A stretch of 64,000 bases of DNA from Symsagittifera roscoffensis (lineage: Eukaryota > Xenacoelomorpha > Acoela > Convolutidae). The position numbers and the translations under genes were made by a program. The first letter of the stretch is position 1, and every line of letters starts with the position of its first letter. The notes under the pieces are model-generated. The model worked only from the letters and a program-made list of their open reading frames with translations. It did not search any database and was not told the origin of the DNA. Location: contig NC_087062.1 in assembly GCF_963678635.1 (NCBI RefSeq), positions 2,292,001 to 2,356,000 of the forward strand, in the 5' to 3' direction. Below, in pieces: positions 39,600-54,500 of this stretch.

Positions 39600-42500
39600 A
39601 TGATTATAACTATTTTCCGCTTAGTGTGTCTTGTACCATTTTGGTTCGTTCACATTGAAAGCTTTTCATCCATCGCTGAAGAAAGAGAATTCATAGACTC
39701 GCTGCTAAGCAACGCAACAAAGCACAGCCCCCATTCGAATATGGCGAACAATACTGTCTACTTCTACGTGGACGTGTACCAGGTGCGGGTCTTTTTTGTA
39801 ATACTGCTCAAATTTATCAGAACTTCAAATGAGCACTTCGCTTCTATTTGCAATTATATTTCGAATATGCATTTCGCTGCAAATACTTTCAACCAATCAG
39901 ATTCAAGAATTTCAATTCAATTTTCGAAATAACAGATAGATTAGTTTCGGCCGTATAACAGGTGTTGGACATTGATGAGAAAGCGGGCACTGTGAGTCTG
40001 AATGTGTGGATGTATGTCGCCTATCATCTGCCTCATCTGGCATGGGATCCAGCAACAATTGGAGGTTACATTTTGGAACCAGTTCAAAACAAGTACTAAT
40101 TGTATCCCTTGATATCTATCATATTTAGAATATCTATTACATCTATATATTTGGAACTTACCAATCATGATTCATAACTAAAACTTACGATAAATTGTAA
40201 AGCTGAAACTATTCATAGTTTCAGCCAGAGAAAATATAATATAGCTTAGAAATCAATTGCCTCTTTCTCTCCTCTAACCTCGCAAGAAGACCAGTATATA
40301 CTAGATCTATTGAGACTAGGAAATATAAGACTAATATTAGGATTGATATTAGACAAAGAAGTTGCACGAATCTATCCCGCCGAAAATAAGATAGCGTGAA
40401 GAACAGGCGGTGCAACTGAACAGAATTTACTCTATGAAAAAGGCACCCCAGACATAAAATCAATTTCTTTTGAATCAGATTTGTATCGAAAAGATAGTGA
40501 ATGTAATCATAACAAAATGTACATGCTTGATCTTTTGCAGAAATTTTTGTAGCTTAAGTTTTTGTGGTCAGAATAAAAACTTTCAGCTTGAGGAGGGTAT
40601 GTCTAAAATGTCAGCTTCTTTGCTGAATTTAACTAATTGGAGCTACTGCGAATCGCAGAAAAAATATCAGTAGGTCTAAGCAGGCCTGTCGAACGATAGT
40701 CAATTTGTAATATCTTTTGAAGTTCCAGGCTTGTTGGGTGAAGTATATTTTGTTACTCAAGGCCTTTTATTGGTCAGGATGTGGTAGATCTGAAGCTAGA
40801 GGTCAAGTGAAAGCTGGCCCTCATGTACTACCATTGCCATAAGAGGAGAAAGAATACATGACCAAATGATCTCAAAATGAACGCCTTACAACTATGTTAA
40901 TTGCGACTTGATTTGAAAGTTATCTGGATTAGAAAAAAATCACGAGTTTGATATAAATTTTAATTGGTATCAATACCAATTGTTTGATACATTTTTACAA
41001 TTGATGTGCACAGTTTTTTATTCTGCTTACAGTTTTTGTCTCTCCGGACTCCAAGATCAAAAAAAATCTGCACCAATAAACGTATTTTGTGCATGTTGTT
41101 AATTTGTGCACTCAAATTTGGTACAAATTATTTGGTGCATTTTCAAAGTTTCATGGTTATACCACATCACCGAAAGGCTTAAAAAAGCAAAATTGCAATT
41201 TAATTACATCAGGAGATCTTCATCAAACTCACTGAGTAGCTCTGTTTGGGGTTCGCTTTTTAAAAGTTGCAGGCCATCAAAAATTTTCTACGCATCTCCA
41301 GTTTGGTTTGCGACTAAAAACCATTGTAAGCGAATAGAAAAAAAATTTAACGACAACGCTTAAGATAGTGTTACAAAAAACAAGAATTGATGATCAGGAT
41401 TATGTTTTTTACTTGAATAAAAGCAAACTGTTGCCAATTTCACTGGCGTTATTTGAAAACGATTTAGTTTTGCTGAATAACATTCTTGATAACGAGTGGC
41501 GAATAAATTTTCTTGAGTTTTGGACAATTGACAAGGGCCCCGATTCAAATCGAACGGGAAACAAGACGTTTTTGAGAATGCCTATGATAACCCGGCGCAA
41601 GCTTTGTGAAAATTTTTTTTACGTTGTCGCAGAAATGTCAAACACTCTCGCGAGATCGAACAGTTTGCCTGGCTATGATCCTTTTCAAGAACCTGTAATC
41701 TTTAGAAAAAATTTGAACCTGTTATTGTTTTACAAACTAAAAACATTTAAATACACGATTCAACCAGAGTTATTGGTTTTAAGTTTATTGTGGGTTTAAT
41801 TCAATTTTATTATGATTATTATTATGATTATTGTTATTATGGTCAGTATTTTTATACTTTTCGAAATGAGTTTTTTCACCTGTGTTAACCAACCCGGATT
41901 TTTTCAACGTCTTATGTCGTCTTAATTGCCTCATATTGCTTTGTCCGAAGGAAAAATATAAATTTTCATGATATTAGATTTTCATTTTGAAATAGAATTA
42001 CTTCAAGTGTTTAAGAACTCAATTTTTCGAAATCATCTTTCCCAGACTCAACGAGCACCTATCCTAAAATTGCTGGCTCAACGATTGCTTCGCATTGTTT
42101 TTACAAAGCTTTGACTGAAGTTGGTTATTGTGTTTATCGACAGGTCATCTTCCAAATGAGTTTCATTCGAGGTGAATTTGGTTTAAAATTTTTCGATAGA
42201 GTTTTTATTGATAGAATTAGAATAAAGCTTTTTGAATAAAGACTCGCCTAAGTTTTGTCGGATAATTACCATGCTATATTTATGATGAATAAAAAAAGAC
42301 GCTCCAATTTGTTCTGTGCCGATTTTCTATACTTGAAGTCAGGGGCGGATTTAGGGGCGGGGGAGGCTAGGATATGCGACTTTAGTTTTCTAGGAAACTA
42401 AAACAAAAAAGGGCGATAACTCTAGTTCAGAAAATGTTCAAACATAGCGGTCTAAGAGAGCGATCGGAAGAAAATTACATTCGCATTGAAATTATACTGG

Positions 42501-45500
42501 TTATACTGAAATTATATTCTACTCAGTATATTTCCGACTTGGAGTGGGCATTAGCATCCGACTCCCCGCCCCCAAATCTTGCTGCCATATTTTCCAAAAG
42601 CTCATTTTTCGATGCTTTTTTATAAGTAACAAGTTTTGCCCGAAACATTTTGAACTAATTTTTAATGCGGCAAAATATGCAATAAAGAATTGATTAACTT
42701 TTAATCCAGAAAAAGAGTTTGCACACTACCCCAGTTTTTTTTTTCTATATCCAAATTCATTTTTCCATTTTCTCCAGATTCGAATTTTCTCACATGTCCT
42801 CCAAACATTATGTTTTACTCCAGGCCTGCAGATCTTCACAGTTGCTGCAGACACAGTTTGGACTCCAGATGTGATCTTCTACGACGCAGTGGAGATTAAG
42901 TACAGTTCCTCCTCGCAACAGCTGATCATATATGACGGAACAGTGGTTGCTCACACTGCTACTATGACCATCACTCTCACCTGTCAAATGAGAGTGAAGT
43001 ACTTCCCATTCGACACTCAGGTAAACAAGTATTCTTGCTTCAGGAGAAAAGAAGCATGATAAAATATTCTAATGCTACAACTAATTCAAGTTGAAAGAAT
43101 AAAAGTAAGTTAAAGCAATGAATTAATGAATCAATAAAATATTAGTTAAAAAATGAGCATTATCTTTCCGAAGGAGTGAACATAAAGTGAAAGTCATGAT
43201 AAGACATGTCAGTAATTAATTCAATACGACTAATTTAAAACCTGTTCTAAACTAAAATTTATAATTGGTTATAAATATAATTCACTAATTCTATAAATAA
43301 TTCTTAACTAACCAATCATATTCGATAGCTAACATTTACACTTATTTATAAGTGCTGAAACTACTTGTAGTTTCAGCACCAGAGCACTTTGAATAAAACT
43401 TAGAATACAGTTGTTCTCCTTCTGGAAACTAACTCGCATAAGTCAGTATACACTAGATCTACTGAGACTAGGATATATAAGAGTAAGATTAAGATCGGTA
43501 TTAGACTAAGTAGTTGCACAAATCTATCCGGCCGAAAACAAGATAAGCGTGACGAGCAGACGGTGTACCTTTTCTGAAATTACTCTATGAGTACAGGCAA
43601 TAACACATAACTCATGATTAATAATGATAATTCATCATTGCTTTCAAAAATTGGCACTTGGCAACTGTCGTTTTTCAGATTAAATCATAATACCCTATTT
43701 AAGGACATCCAATTTTGGCTAAACGGCACTGATTTTTTTTCTTCAAAACACGCTTTTGGCGCTACTATATACTAATCTTGAAGGGGGAGCGAGCGCCGAA
43801 AAAACGCAATTTTAGGGCATAACTGTCCAAAACGTGCCTAAAACGCCTTTTTGGCCTTTTTTTTCAAAATTTTGCATTATTTTGACAGTCCGCCCTCCCC
43901 CTTACGAGAAAGTCTTAGATCAGTCACTGATGAAAACAACTAGATCAAACTTCTATCGAGCATAATATTATGGTTCAAATTCAAATTCACTTCTTTGTTC
44001 GGAGGCTTGCAGATCTTCACAGTTGCTGCAGACACAGTTTGGACTCCAGATGTGATCTTCTACGACGCAGTGGAGATTAAGTACAGTTCCTACTCGCAAC
44101 AGCTGATCACATATGACGGAACAGTGGTTGCTCACACTGCTACTATGACCACCACTCTCACCTGTCAAATGAGAGTGAAGTACTTCCCATTCGACACTCA
44201 GGTAAACAATTATTCTTGCTTCAGGAGAAAAGAAGCTTGATAAAACATTCTAATGCTACAACTAATTCCAGTTGAAAGGATTAAAGTAAGTTAAAGCAAT
44301 GAATTACTGAATCAATAAAATATTAGTTAAAAAATGAGCTGCTTTATCTTTCCGAAGGAGTGGACAAAAAATGAAGGTCATGATAAGACATATCAGTAAT
44401 TACTTCAAAGGCAAATACACGAACACAATAATAATGCAAAATCTTCTTGCCTCTATGGGCTGGAAAATAGAAGAAAAATCAAGTGAGTTTGTTAAAGCTA
44501 ATAAAATCAGAAGAAATAATCTAACTTACGATTGAGCACCATTGGTATGATAAGAAAAATGGGTGCATTAACACAACTTTCGACGGAGTCGGTGGTGAAG
44601 ATGAAGAGTTTTTTATTATTGAGGGTAAAACAAATGGGTAATAAAAAATTTACTGTAAAGAAAGTTAGCAAAATTATCTAACACTAGAATTCTGCGAAAT
44701 TGGGTATATATATTTTGAAAAATTAAGCGCCAAAAATAAGCACACTAAAATTTTGAATTTTAGAGTTTTAGAGTTTTTTCCTTTTCATTTCCGATGGGAT
44801 TTGGCTGTCTAATTGACATGAAGTAATGAAGCCGACCAGTTTTTTTCTCAGGAAAGATGAGGTTGAATTATCCGAAATTGAGTCGATATTCAATGTATCA
44901 GCGTCCAGTTGTATCTGAGGGTTTCTTTGATTGAAGCTGAGTTATCTATAGATTGGTCAATCACCACAGGGTTCTGAGTTGATCCGGCTTGATCTACAAT
45001 GTATGTCTTTGAATAACCTTTTACCATAAAATACAGGCGGACCGGCATTACGAGATGATCTACGAAGCAAAATTTGGGGTATTTTTCGATTTGGTCGTCA
45101 ACCTCCGTTTCTTCCGATGAGTCGACTATTTCGTACACTGGAATGTCTTCAGGTAACGGTTGTTGTTCCATTGGACAATTTTGATAGTCGGGTTCGCTGG
45201 GGTTTGTAATGTGTTGATGGTCTTCTCGTCCTTCGGACCTGGTGGTACAATTGATATTGGGCAATCCTTCGTCCGTGCGGTGGCTAAAATCTCAGGTTTA
45301 ATCGCAAGATTTTGTTTTAAAAATGAATATCACCCTTCCTACATCTCAACAGGGGAAACCTCCCACTGACCACTCCCATTCACTAAGATCGGAAGTGTTC
45401 GATGGGATTAAGCAAGACTCGTCACAAGCGAAATAACCTGATGGTTTGTCATTTTCAGTGCAAAGTTGTCGTTTTCTACTGCGCATCCTGGGTTTGGTGT

Positions 45501-48500
45501 CTTCGCCTGTCTCAGATTTGGAAAAATTTTCAATTTCGGCGTTACGAGATTCGTAGAATGGTGTTCCATCAGATCTAAGTTCAACCTTAGGACAAATGTT
45601 ACCTTTAGTAAACGGATTTTTCAATGCATTCTGTTGTATGAGAAAGTTTTGGTATGATCTTCAGAATCGTATCCTTTATCCAATGGATGGATTTCAATTT
45701 TTTTGAGGAAGAGGTGTGTCCACGTATCCATCCTCAATTTTTTCATCCAATCCCCGTTTTCTTGCCCGATATTTTGCGATGATGGATTTCCCTTTGTCTG
45801 AAACGTCAAGTAGTTTATCTGATGCCAAAGATTCCATATAGTATAAGACTTTCTTTCGAATTGTTTTTCACAGGGAGATTAAGATTGAGTGACAATTAAA
45901 TTGATGAGCGAAGGCTCAGACAATACATAAAATAGTGTCGTTAAGCGAAGATCTAGGAGAATCGAAGGATATGGTAAAGTGTTTTTGTTTTACATCAATT
46001 ACAAGTTTTTAGACCAATCTGCTGGATATATGAGCGCCGATTGTACAAAATGTTAAGTTTATATTGTTTGTCTAGTAAAGCTTGATGCGTGATCTACTCT
46101 AATTGAATTGGGTATACTGTGTAATTACGTGTAACATTGAATAAAGCCTATGACAGTATTGGTTCGAGTGTTTGAAATGATTTTCGCTCAAGGAATTTAT
46201 GAAAAACGATCGCTGCAAAAAAAAACAAGAAGTAACGTTTGTCCGTCAACAAATTTCTAACGGTCCTGCAAAAACTAGGTCAATGTGTGTGAAATTTCTG
46301 GCATTTTTCCGACGGAATAATTTGGGTTTAAGGTTTTCGTATACCTACCCGCTTTTGTGCGTTGTGTACAAATCAAACAGCGTGATAAATTTGTCGTCGA
46401 TAATTGTGAGCTCAACAGATCAACCTAGCTAAAATTTTCAACCCAAATCGTCCCGGGTGAGTTTCATGTAGGATTTTCATCATCGCGTTCCTCAAAGCAA
46501 AGGGAATAACTAGTTTACCTCCATGTATAGTAATTTTTCGGATTCCTGAAAATATTTGATGTAATGGTAGAATTTGCCCCGTAATTGCACTTTTTGAAAA
46601 TCATTCTCGCTTGCAGTGCCTTGACTAGTAGAAATAACATCTCGTCTTAATCAGTAAGTAATAAAAAATACTTTTTCATTGATCAAGAGGTGATATTATA
46701 GGGTTTGTCGGGCAGTTTCGGTGATTTTAACTTTTTTAGCCAATGCTAATTGAGTTGGGTTAGGTTGATCTCTGTTAACAAGCATTTATACCGGGTTTCC
46801 AGGGATTAACTACAATTGCGCTTTTGAACAGATTTACAAATTCTATACAAATAATATTAAGGGTGAAGTGAGTAAAATTAAAACCCAAAGATAAAAATTA
46901 AAGAAACGCAGAAAAAGGCTTCAAAATTTTTGAAAAGTCCTTGTCATTAAAATCCAAATGAATACATTTGATGTGCGAAACTCTAAAAGCTTAAGAGTTT
47001 GACTGAATAATTAAAAAGTAATATTCTATCCATCTAACGTGATTCGTTTTTTAATGTGGTTGGTGAATAAAGCAGAAAATAAGGCTTTGTTGTCAGTGAG
47101 TACTTCGGTTCTAACACATATAAATAACTTTTGAAGTGTTCGACTGCCCATACTACTCCTAATAAATCTAATTCGTTTGTTGAGTACTTTGATTCATGGG
47201 GACGTAGAAAACTAGATGCAATACAGACTGTTTTCCCAACGCTCATATGGAGTTGTTTTAGACTGACACCTTTTCCAATGTGTTCAGCGTCTGATTTGAC
47301 ACTTGTTTGAAGCTTTACGTCGAAGTGAGTATTTTCGGTTAAGTTAATGATCTCTTGTTTGATCTTTTGAAAGGCGATGGTATAGTTTTGATTTCTATGG
47401 AAGATTGTTTTTTTTTCAGTTAAGTTCCTTAACGGCTGCCTAATGTTGCGAGAGTAGAAACGAATTCCATATATGGGTTCGTGGAACGGAAAAAAGAGCG
47501 TAATTTTTTCAAGTTTTTAAAAAAAGGAATGTTCTTGATTGCGCAAGTTTTGTCTATTAGCGGGGTTACCCCATGTTGAAGATTTTGAATGCAAGCCATC
47601 TTTTTTTGTTTGAAAGATTGTACATTGTGGCCATTTAACGGCGAAGCTGCAGGTATCTAGTGTCGATAAAATTTTATTTACAATTTGTTTATATTCAGAA
47701 AGTTCTCCTTTGGATGCAATTTAATGTCGAAGCGAAATGTAGTTGAAGAAAAAAAACAGTGCTAAATTAGTGGGTTCCAGAACAAAGTTATCACTTATTC
47801 TTCTTAATCTAATCAGTGCCATTTGTAGAATTTAGTGTTCGATAAGTGCTAAATCACCGTTGATTTTTGCTTGGTTGAAACAATAATAAATTAGCATTGA
47901 ATCAAAATTTTTCTGCGTTTTTTTTATTGACCAATTGCAAACTGATTTGACACGGAGGGCATTGCTTTTGCTAATATTCAAAATAATTAAAAGTTTCTGC
48001 TGAGGAAAACCATTCATCAGAGTGATGCAATAAGCTACAGTCACTCAAGGATTACTGCAAACGTTAGCTTTCAAGGAAATCCCCCTATGAACTACAGATC
48101 AATTCTTAGAGTTACCCCCTCTAGAGTTACCCTCTAATAAATTCCAAAAATAATTGACAGTTAACGGTTTTTGAAACAAGCTCAAAACAAAAATTCATGT
48201 TATATAGTGGTAATCTTGATAATGAGAAAACGTTTTAGCTATTATGCGTTTCTGATTCAGCAACTCTTGTACATTCATTCTGTTCCAACATCATTAGGTC
48301 GTATCATTTGAAAAGCGTAAATCATAAAAATGTAGAAACTTAGCAAGAAAAATATGTGGCACATGCTGATTCATCATTCATCGCTGGCAAAATATTATTT
48401 TTTCATTGCTGAAACCTTGCTAAATCATCAGTGGTTTTGATGAAAAAATTGCACTTTCCAACGCTAAACGAAAACTCTTAGTTGTTTAATGATTTTGCAC

Positions 48501-51500
48501 AAGATAATTCCAGAGTCTAGCGTTGCAAAATATGTCTACTTTTAACACAGACTCTCATGTTTTAATAGATTTTTTGTTATTTAAACGCATGATCAAGCCA
48601 TATGCGTTTTTGTTGCGCAATCTTTGTTACGTGATATATAAAATGAAAATATTTAGGATGTAAATTGATTTAGGTTGTTTAAAGTTCAGTTGGTTATTTC
48701 GTAGTTTGCAAAAACTTTTGAGCGATGCGAATTTTCAACCATTCAGAATGCATTACTTTTGGGACAAAAGAAATAATGAGCTGAGTAAAAATTTGACCGC
48801 TGCATATATTGCGTGTTAATTGTGCAAAATTGGACTAAATTGACCACCTATAAAGCCCCTTAACTTTTTTGTTTTTTCAAAAATTTTGAGCTCATGACAA
48901 CATTACCTTTCGAAGGATAAAAATTCAGTCAAAAATGTCTAGTTATACAATAATTTATTTGTCCTTTATTTGGTTGGGTGGAGAAAGCTCACTTGGTCGA
49001 TGTGGAGGGATGTTCACATGGCCCACAATTGTAAAAAAAAATAAGATGCAATGATTAAAACTTTGAAACAAGTGACTCTTGACACCGCAAAATTTTGCGA
49101 CATCATTACAAGGCCAAACTGTGCTCTGGTGCTCTGGATAGACCCTCAATTTAGTGTGCGCAGGCCTTTGGAATCCAGAGACAAGTCTTTAACATGTTAA
49201 AGTTTTGTCGGAACGACCAAACAAAACGAAAAAAGAACAAAGAGAAAGTCCTTGTTGTGGAATCCACTTACAATTCACAAAATCTATAGTTCAGATCCGT
49301 AATAATTAAGCGATTTTGTCTATTTATTTTGCAAATTGCAGCTTCACAGTTTCGTAATTTTTTATTTCACCAATTCATCTCTTTGATGAAAACAGAATGA
49401 TCAATACTTTTTTTAGATCAGACTTTTTTGTTTTCATGAATAAATCTTCTTTGATCAAAACTACTTAGAGTTTTTTTCCAATTTAGAAAACTAGTATCAA
49501 AAATTGTTACCAAGGGTTCTTAGCCATTTTATATGTCATTAATTTCAGTTCTCTGTGCTAATAAAAACCATTTTGAATTGTTAGTTTATTGTAACTGCCA
49601 AAATAGTGAAGAATCATAATTAATTGCAATCTGATTTTCCAAAAAACAAATATTTAATATATTTTTTCATTTTCCCTTTGCCTGAGTCACTCGAACACTC
49701 TTTCCATCTACTTCATGTTTTGAAATCAATTGAAACAATCATACAAAAATAGACTATGTCAATTTTCTAAGCATTTTGTTGCCTGTACTTTCACGGTTAC
49801 CAGATTATGGTAACAACTGTTCTAAACAATTTCGATAGAGAAGAACAAGCGGGTACTGATGAAAAAATATGAAAAAAACATTAATTGTTGAAATCAGTTC
49901 AGTCTTCTTCGACAGGCATTCAGACGTTCTGTTTACTTACAATGAGATATGACAAATATACACCAGAGTGAATCGAGTGAAATCTGATATACAAAACCGT
50001 AGTTTACTGACCAAAGCATATATCATTAAATCAGAATTTTCACCAAAAGCAAGGAAAAAGTGGCCCCAAAACCAGTCAGCTCTGAACGTGTAAACTAGAG
50101 TTGCTTTTTTTAAAGATTGTTTTTTGCTTTCGGCTAGTGAAATAATTTGCTTAACCAAATATAATTTGGCAAAAGTTTTGTAAAAACATTAGATTTTACA
50201 TTTTAAAACTTCTTAAGTGAAAACAGCCCTCGCAGCAACAAAAGTTTCTTATTTATTTTCTTTTTTATGCAAGGAAATTACAATTCCAGATTATTGCCGT
50301 TTTTTGAACCTCCTCTTACCGTTTTGTCACTTGTATTTTCCAAATTGCAGCTAAATTTCTTTTTTTTTTTCAATTCCAGTCCTATAATGTAGATGGAATG
50401 ATTAGATTTTGTCTTTTACAGCTTCAAAACACAATTCATCATAATTGTCTCAATCAAAAACACAGCCAGATTTTGTTAAGTAAAGAAATTTATAGTTTTT
50501 GAAATTGATCTAAAACTGTTTTTCTGCAATTTTTGGCGCTTTTCACTTCAAAGGAAGGCATTTTTTTTGAAAAACATACAATTTTGAGTAACAGGATTTA
50601 AAACATTTTTACACAAACCTATATTTACAAAATTACGTAAATAACTCGAAATAAAATTCTAGGCATACATTTTCTTCTAAGTCACTTTTTCATACCATTT
50701 TCAGCTGTTTTTTTTTAAATATCGGATTTCCGGTATTCGATTTCCGTTTTCATAGTTTCCGTTTTTCTCCATAAATTTCATAGGAAATTAAGGAGTTGGA
50801 AAGCGAAACGAGAATGGGAACAAATTACTATCTTTCCTTTCCAGCAACTCTCTTTTCGCATGCAACACGCCGCTTTCAAATACCCAAGCAGGCAAGTCAG
50901 GTATGTAACCCCCCCCCCCTTGGCAAGGATGGAAAGCAGGAGTAGAAGGAAGTAAGCCATTCTACCGTCAAATTGACTATGTTCTCTAGAAAATAGGTAC
51001 GAAACGATCACTTACTGACAGTCGCTTATACGCAGGCCTGAAGATTCGGATTGACCATAAGTTGGTTTGTGCACGTTTCAAACTCGCGACAGTTTTCTTC
51101 TTTTCAAGACACCAGAAAAGGCGTGCAGGTACAACTGCCCCAAACTGAAAGAAGAAAAGACGCCACGAGTTCCAAACAGAAGTTGCAGAAGAGTGAGTAC
51201 ACTTGAGTGAATCAGGACTTCTGAAAGATCAATTACTCAAGTTGACATCTTACTCAATTCCCCCAACAAACATATTGGCAAAATCGAACAACAAAAGCAC
51301 AAAAAATAAGTCTACTGATTCTGTAGTTATTGCTCTAAAGGAAGAAAGAAAAAAAATATTTATTCAGCTTCGTGATAGAACAGCAAGTTGTGCAAAGAAA
51401 CAAGAAAACAATCAAAAGGCTGAGGAAATCCATCTGCAAAAGACTGAAAGAAATCGAAGACGCAAAATGTACAAGACATGTCGACAAAATCGGATCTATA

Positions 51501-54500
51501 GATGAATCTAGACGTATGTTCAGGGCTCTGAAATCACTATAAGCCTCTGTTCTGCCACCAACTGTTTCAGTTTTTAATGAAGATGGCAAGTTTGCGGGAA
51601 GCGATCGACAGAAGTGCGAGATTTTGAAGTCTTTCTACCACGTGTTATTTATAGGCAACTCCAGCCATGCTCATATTCAGTATTTCACTGGAAAATCTGG
51701 GCCTCTGAATTTACCCATTAGTGTTGAAAAGTCAAAAAAGCTGCTAGAAACCTTTCAAATAGATGAGTATGCGGGGGAGACAACATACTCAATGCACTTA
51801 TCAAATAGCAAGTCAGGCTCTTTACGAACGTTTAGCAGAGTTCATCAACAAGTCTTTTCAACAACACCAAGAACTAGATTTCAAAATTGCGACTCTTATA
51901 CCACTCCCAAAACCACAAAAAACGCGAAATCCTCCAGCAAATCTACGACCCATCATTTTATTGAACAGCACGCGAAAACTGCTATTCTTGATTACGCTGG
52001 AGCGTATCAAGCCTCTGATAGACAAGTACACAGAAAGAACACAGTGTGCCAATAAAAGCGGAAAGGCACAGGCGACATTGTTTAGTACCAAAGATTGCTA
52101 TTCAGCGTAGTAGTGAAGAAAAGTTTGAGAAAGTCGGCATAGACATGTCTAGCATTTTCGATACAATGAACCGGAACACAACAAACCGGATAACGCGACC
52201 ACAAGTGAAGATCGACAAAAGTGCCTCCAAAGTTTTTGAAACTACCATAGGAAGTTTCCAAGGAGACTCTCTTTGTGGCATTTTTTTTTTCATTTTGTAT
52301 CTAGCTGCGGCTTTACGTCTGGTCCGTTCCCTTCTGAGCAGACCAAATCCTCTTAACTGGGAGTGCTCTCTCCCATTGGAATCTGAATACGCTGATGATG
52401 TCGAATACATTTCGGAAGGTTTGATGTACTGAGTGGCATTCACACTACAGTTGAAGAATGCCTAGGATAATGAAACCTCATTATGAATACAAGCAAAACA
52501 GAATTCACAAAAGTGTATATCGCTACCACACCGAAAAAGAAGAACATGGCAATTTGGTTAAAGACAGCAAAGAGTGGCGCAAAACCAAAGTGTTAGGAAC
52601 TCACCTTAGCACAAATACCGATATTCAGCAAAGTACCAACAAAGGATATCTAACGATTTCAGATATAAAGTATCGAAAAAAATCCACTTTCATCTCTCAT
52701 AGAGAAACTTCGTTGGCGTTAGTTCGGCCATTTTCTTCGTGAGCCTGACACTTTACTTCACTCAAAATAACTTACTAGACCTTCTCAAGCACGATTTGTC
52801 AAGACGACAACTAAAACTTGAATTTGAAGCAGATATTCAACTGAACACTAGTCACGCGTCTGATCGCAATTTTTGCAACTGCTTGTATGATTTTGGTTTG
52901 GCTGACCAGAGTTCTACGTGTGACGCCTTGTTTAGTTTTGTTAACAGTAATTGATTGATGATTTCCGCTAATCGACACAAATCAAAACTGCGCTGACTTA
53001 GAAAATCTGAAAAAAAATTTTTTGTTGTGTTCTAATTTCGACAAAAGTTTTACAAAGTATACGGCTTTGACTTGTATATCTGATTTAGCATGATACGATA
53101 ATTGGTTTTTCCTCCAATTTTTACTGGTACTGATTCGCTCTCAAGTTGGTTTTGCCTAATTGATTTTTGAAATTATTAGAAAAGTTGACAAGAGTTTGAA
53201 ATCCTATCGGTTTAGAAAATATAAAATTTTTGAAAAAATGAGGCGGCTTAAGCTAATAATTTTACGTTTAACTTTAGTTTTTTGCTAGCATTTTTGTGAA
53301 TAGTAAAATTAATATGAAAATTGATCTTTTAACAGCAATAAAAATTTGAGATGAAAGTTATAGCGGGTCTTCTTTTGATTCAATGTTTAACACTCTAATT
53401 AAACATTTTTTTCTGGCGGCGGCGTACATTTTGTCCATTTAAAGCCAGATAACACAAAAAAGCCAGATTCAATCGAATGGTGTCTGACATAGAAGCCCGT
53501 TCAGACGTCATAATGAAGCAAATTGCATTTTTTCTTCTTAAAAATTTTATAATGCGCAAAAAAAATTGAAAAATTTTGCTTTATAAAGTAAAAATGAAAA
53601 GTCGGTAGATGAATGATGAAAAGGTACGAATAATTTTTTACGATACTGTAAATAAAGCAGCTAAAAAAATTCTGGTAAGCTATATTTAACAGGGGAACCC
53701 CCATGACAAAAGGATCAACAACCCGAATAATATATCCAGTGGCGGATCTAGGATTTTCTTGAGGGGGATTTTCAAAAAGTTTTCGAAAATTTTGTCCTTT
53801 TTTTAGGTCGACCATATTGATTTTCCGAGCTCTCCCAAAGCACTGAAAAGACTCTGCTTTGGCCAAAATTTCTGTGTCGCAGGCAAAATTTGAAAAAAAG
53901 ACCAAAAAATCGCGTTTTTTCGGCGCGCGCTCCAACCTCAAATTTAGTATTGAAAAAAAGGATTAGGATCGGTCAGCCAAAAATGGATATCTCAAATAGA
54001 ACAAAGGAAAGCCCTTCGGGTCGGCAGGCAATCAACTCCCTCAAAAAGAGGGTGCCCCCCCCCTAAATCCGCCCCTGAATATATCAGCCATTCAGAGTTT
54101 AGTATACAAAACTTAGAGAAAGTAGCTTGGAAAGCAGTCAGCTGTGGACAGGCTAACAGAAGTTGATTGAAAGTTTTCGTGCATTTGGTTTTTCTTGTTT
54201 GCGGATAGCCCCCTATTGAACGTCTCACTGAACTGAGTCATATTCTTTTTTGCTGTAATTGCAGGTGTGCAACTTCAGAGTGGGTCAATGGGCAAACACT
54301 AAATATGTGTACAGACTGGACATCGACCGATCGATAGTGACTGAGCCGTCAAAACTGCCCCTGCACTACTTGACACAGAACAACCACTGGGATCTCCTGG
54401 ACCCCGTCAATGTCTTCATATCCAACCGCACTTTTATGAACTTGACCGGATTTCTCGACTACGACATGATCATATACGAGTTCAAGTTCAAACGACATCC

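Noticed and set aside
42340-42380. Another hAT-type MITE starting CAGGGGCGGATTTAGGGG
   Set aside because: Only one terminus found; no matching inverted end or 8-bp duplication seen downstream, so boundaries cannot be given.
43311-43591. Hammerhead ribozyme in hairpin repeat C
   Set aside because: I looked for CUGANGA and GAAA core elements in proper order on both strands and did not find them together.
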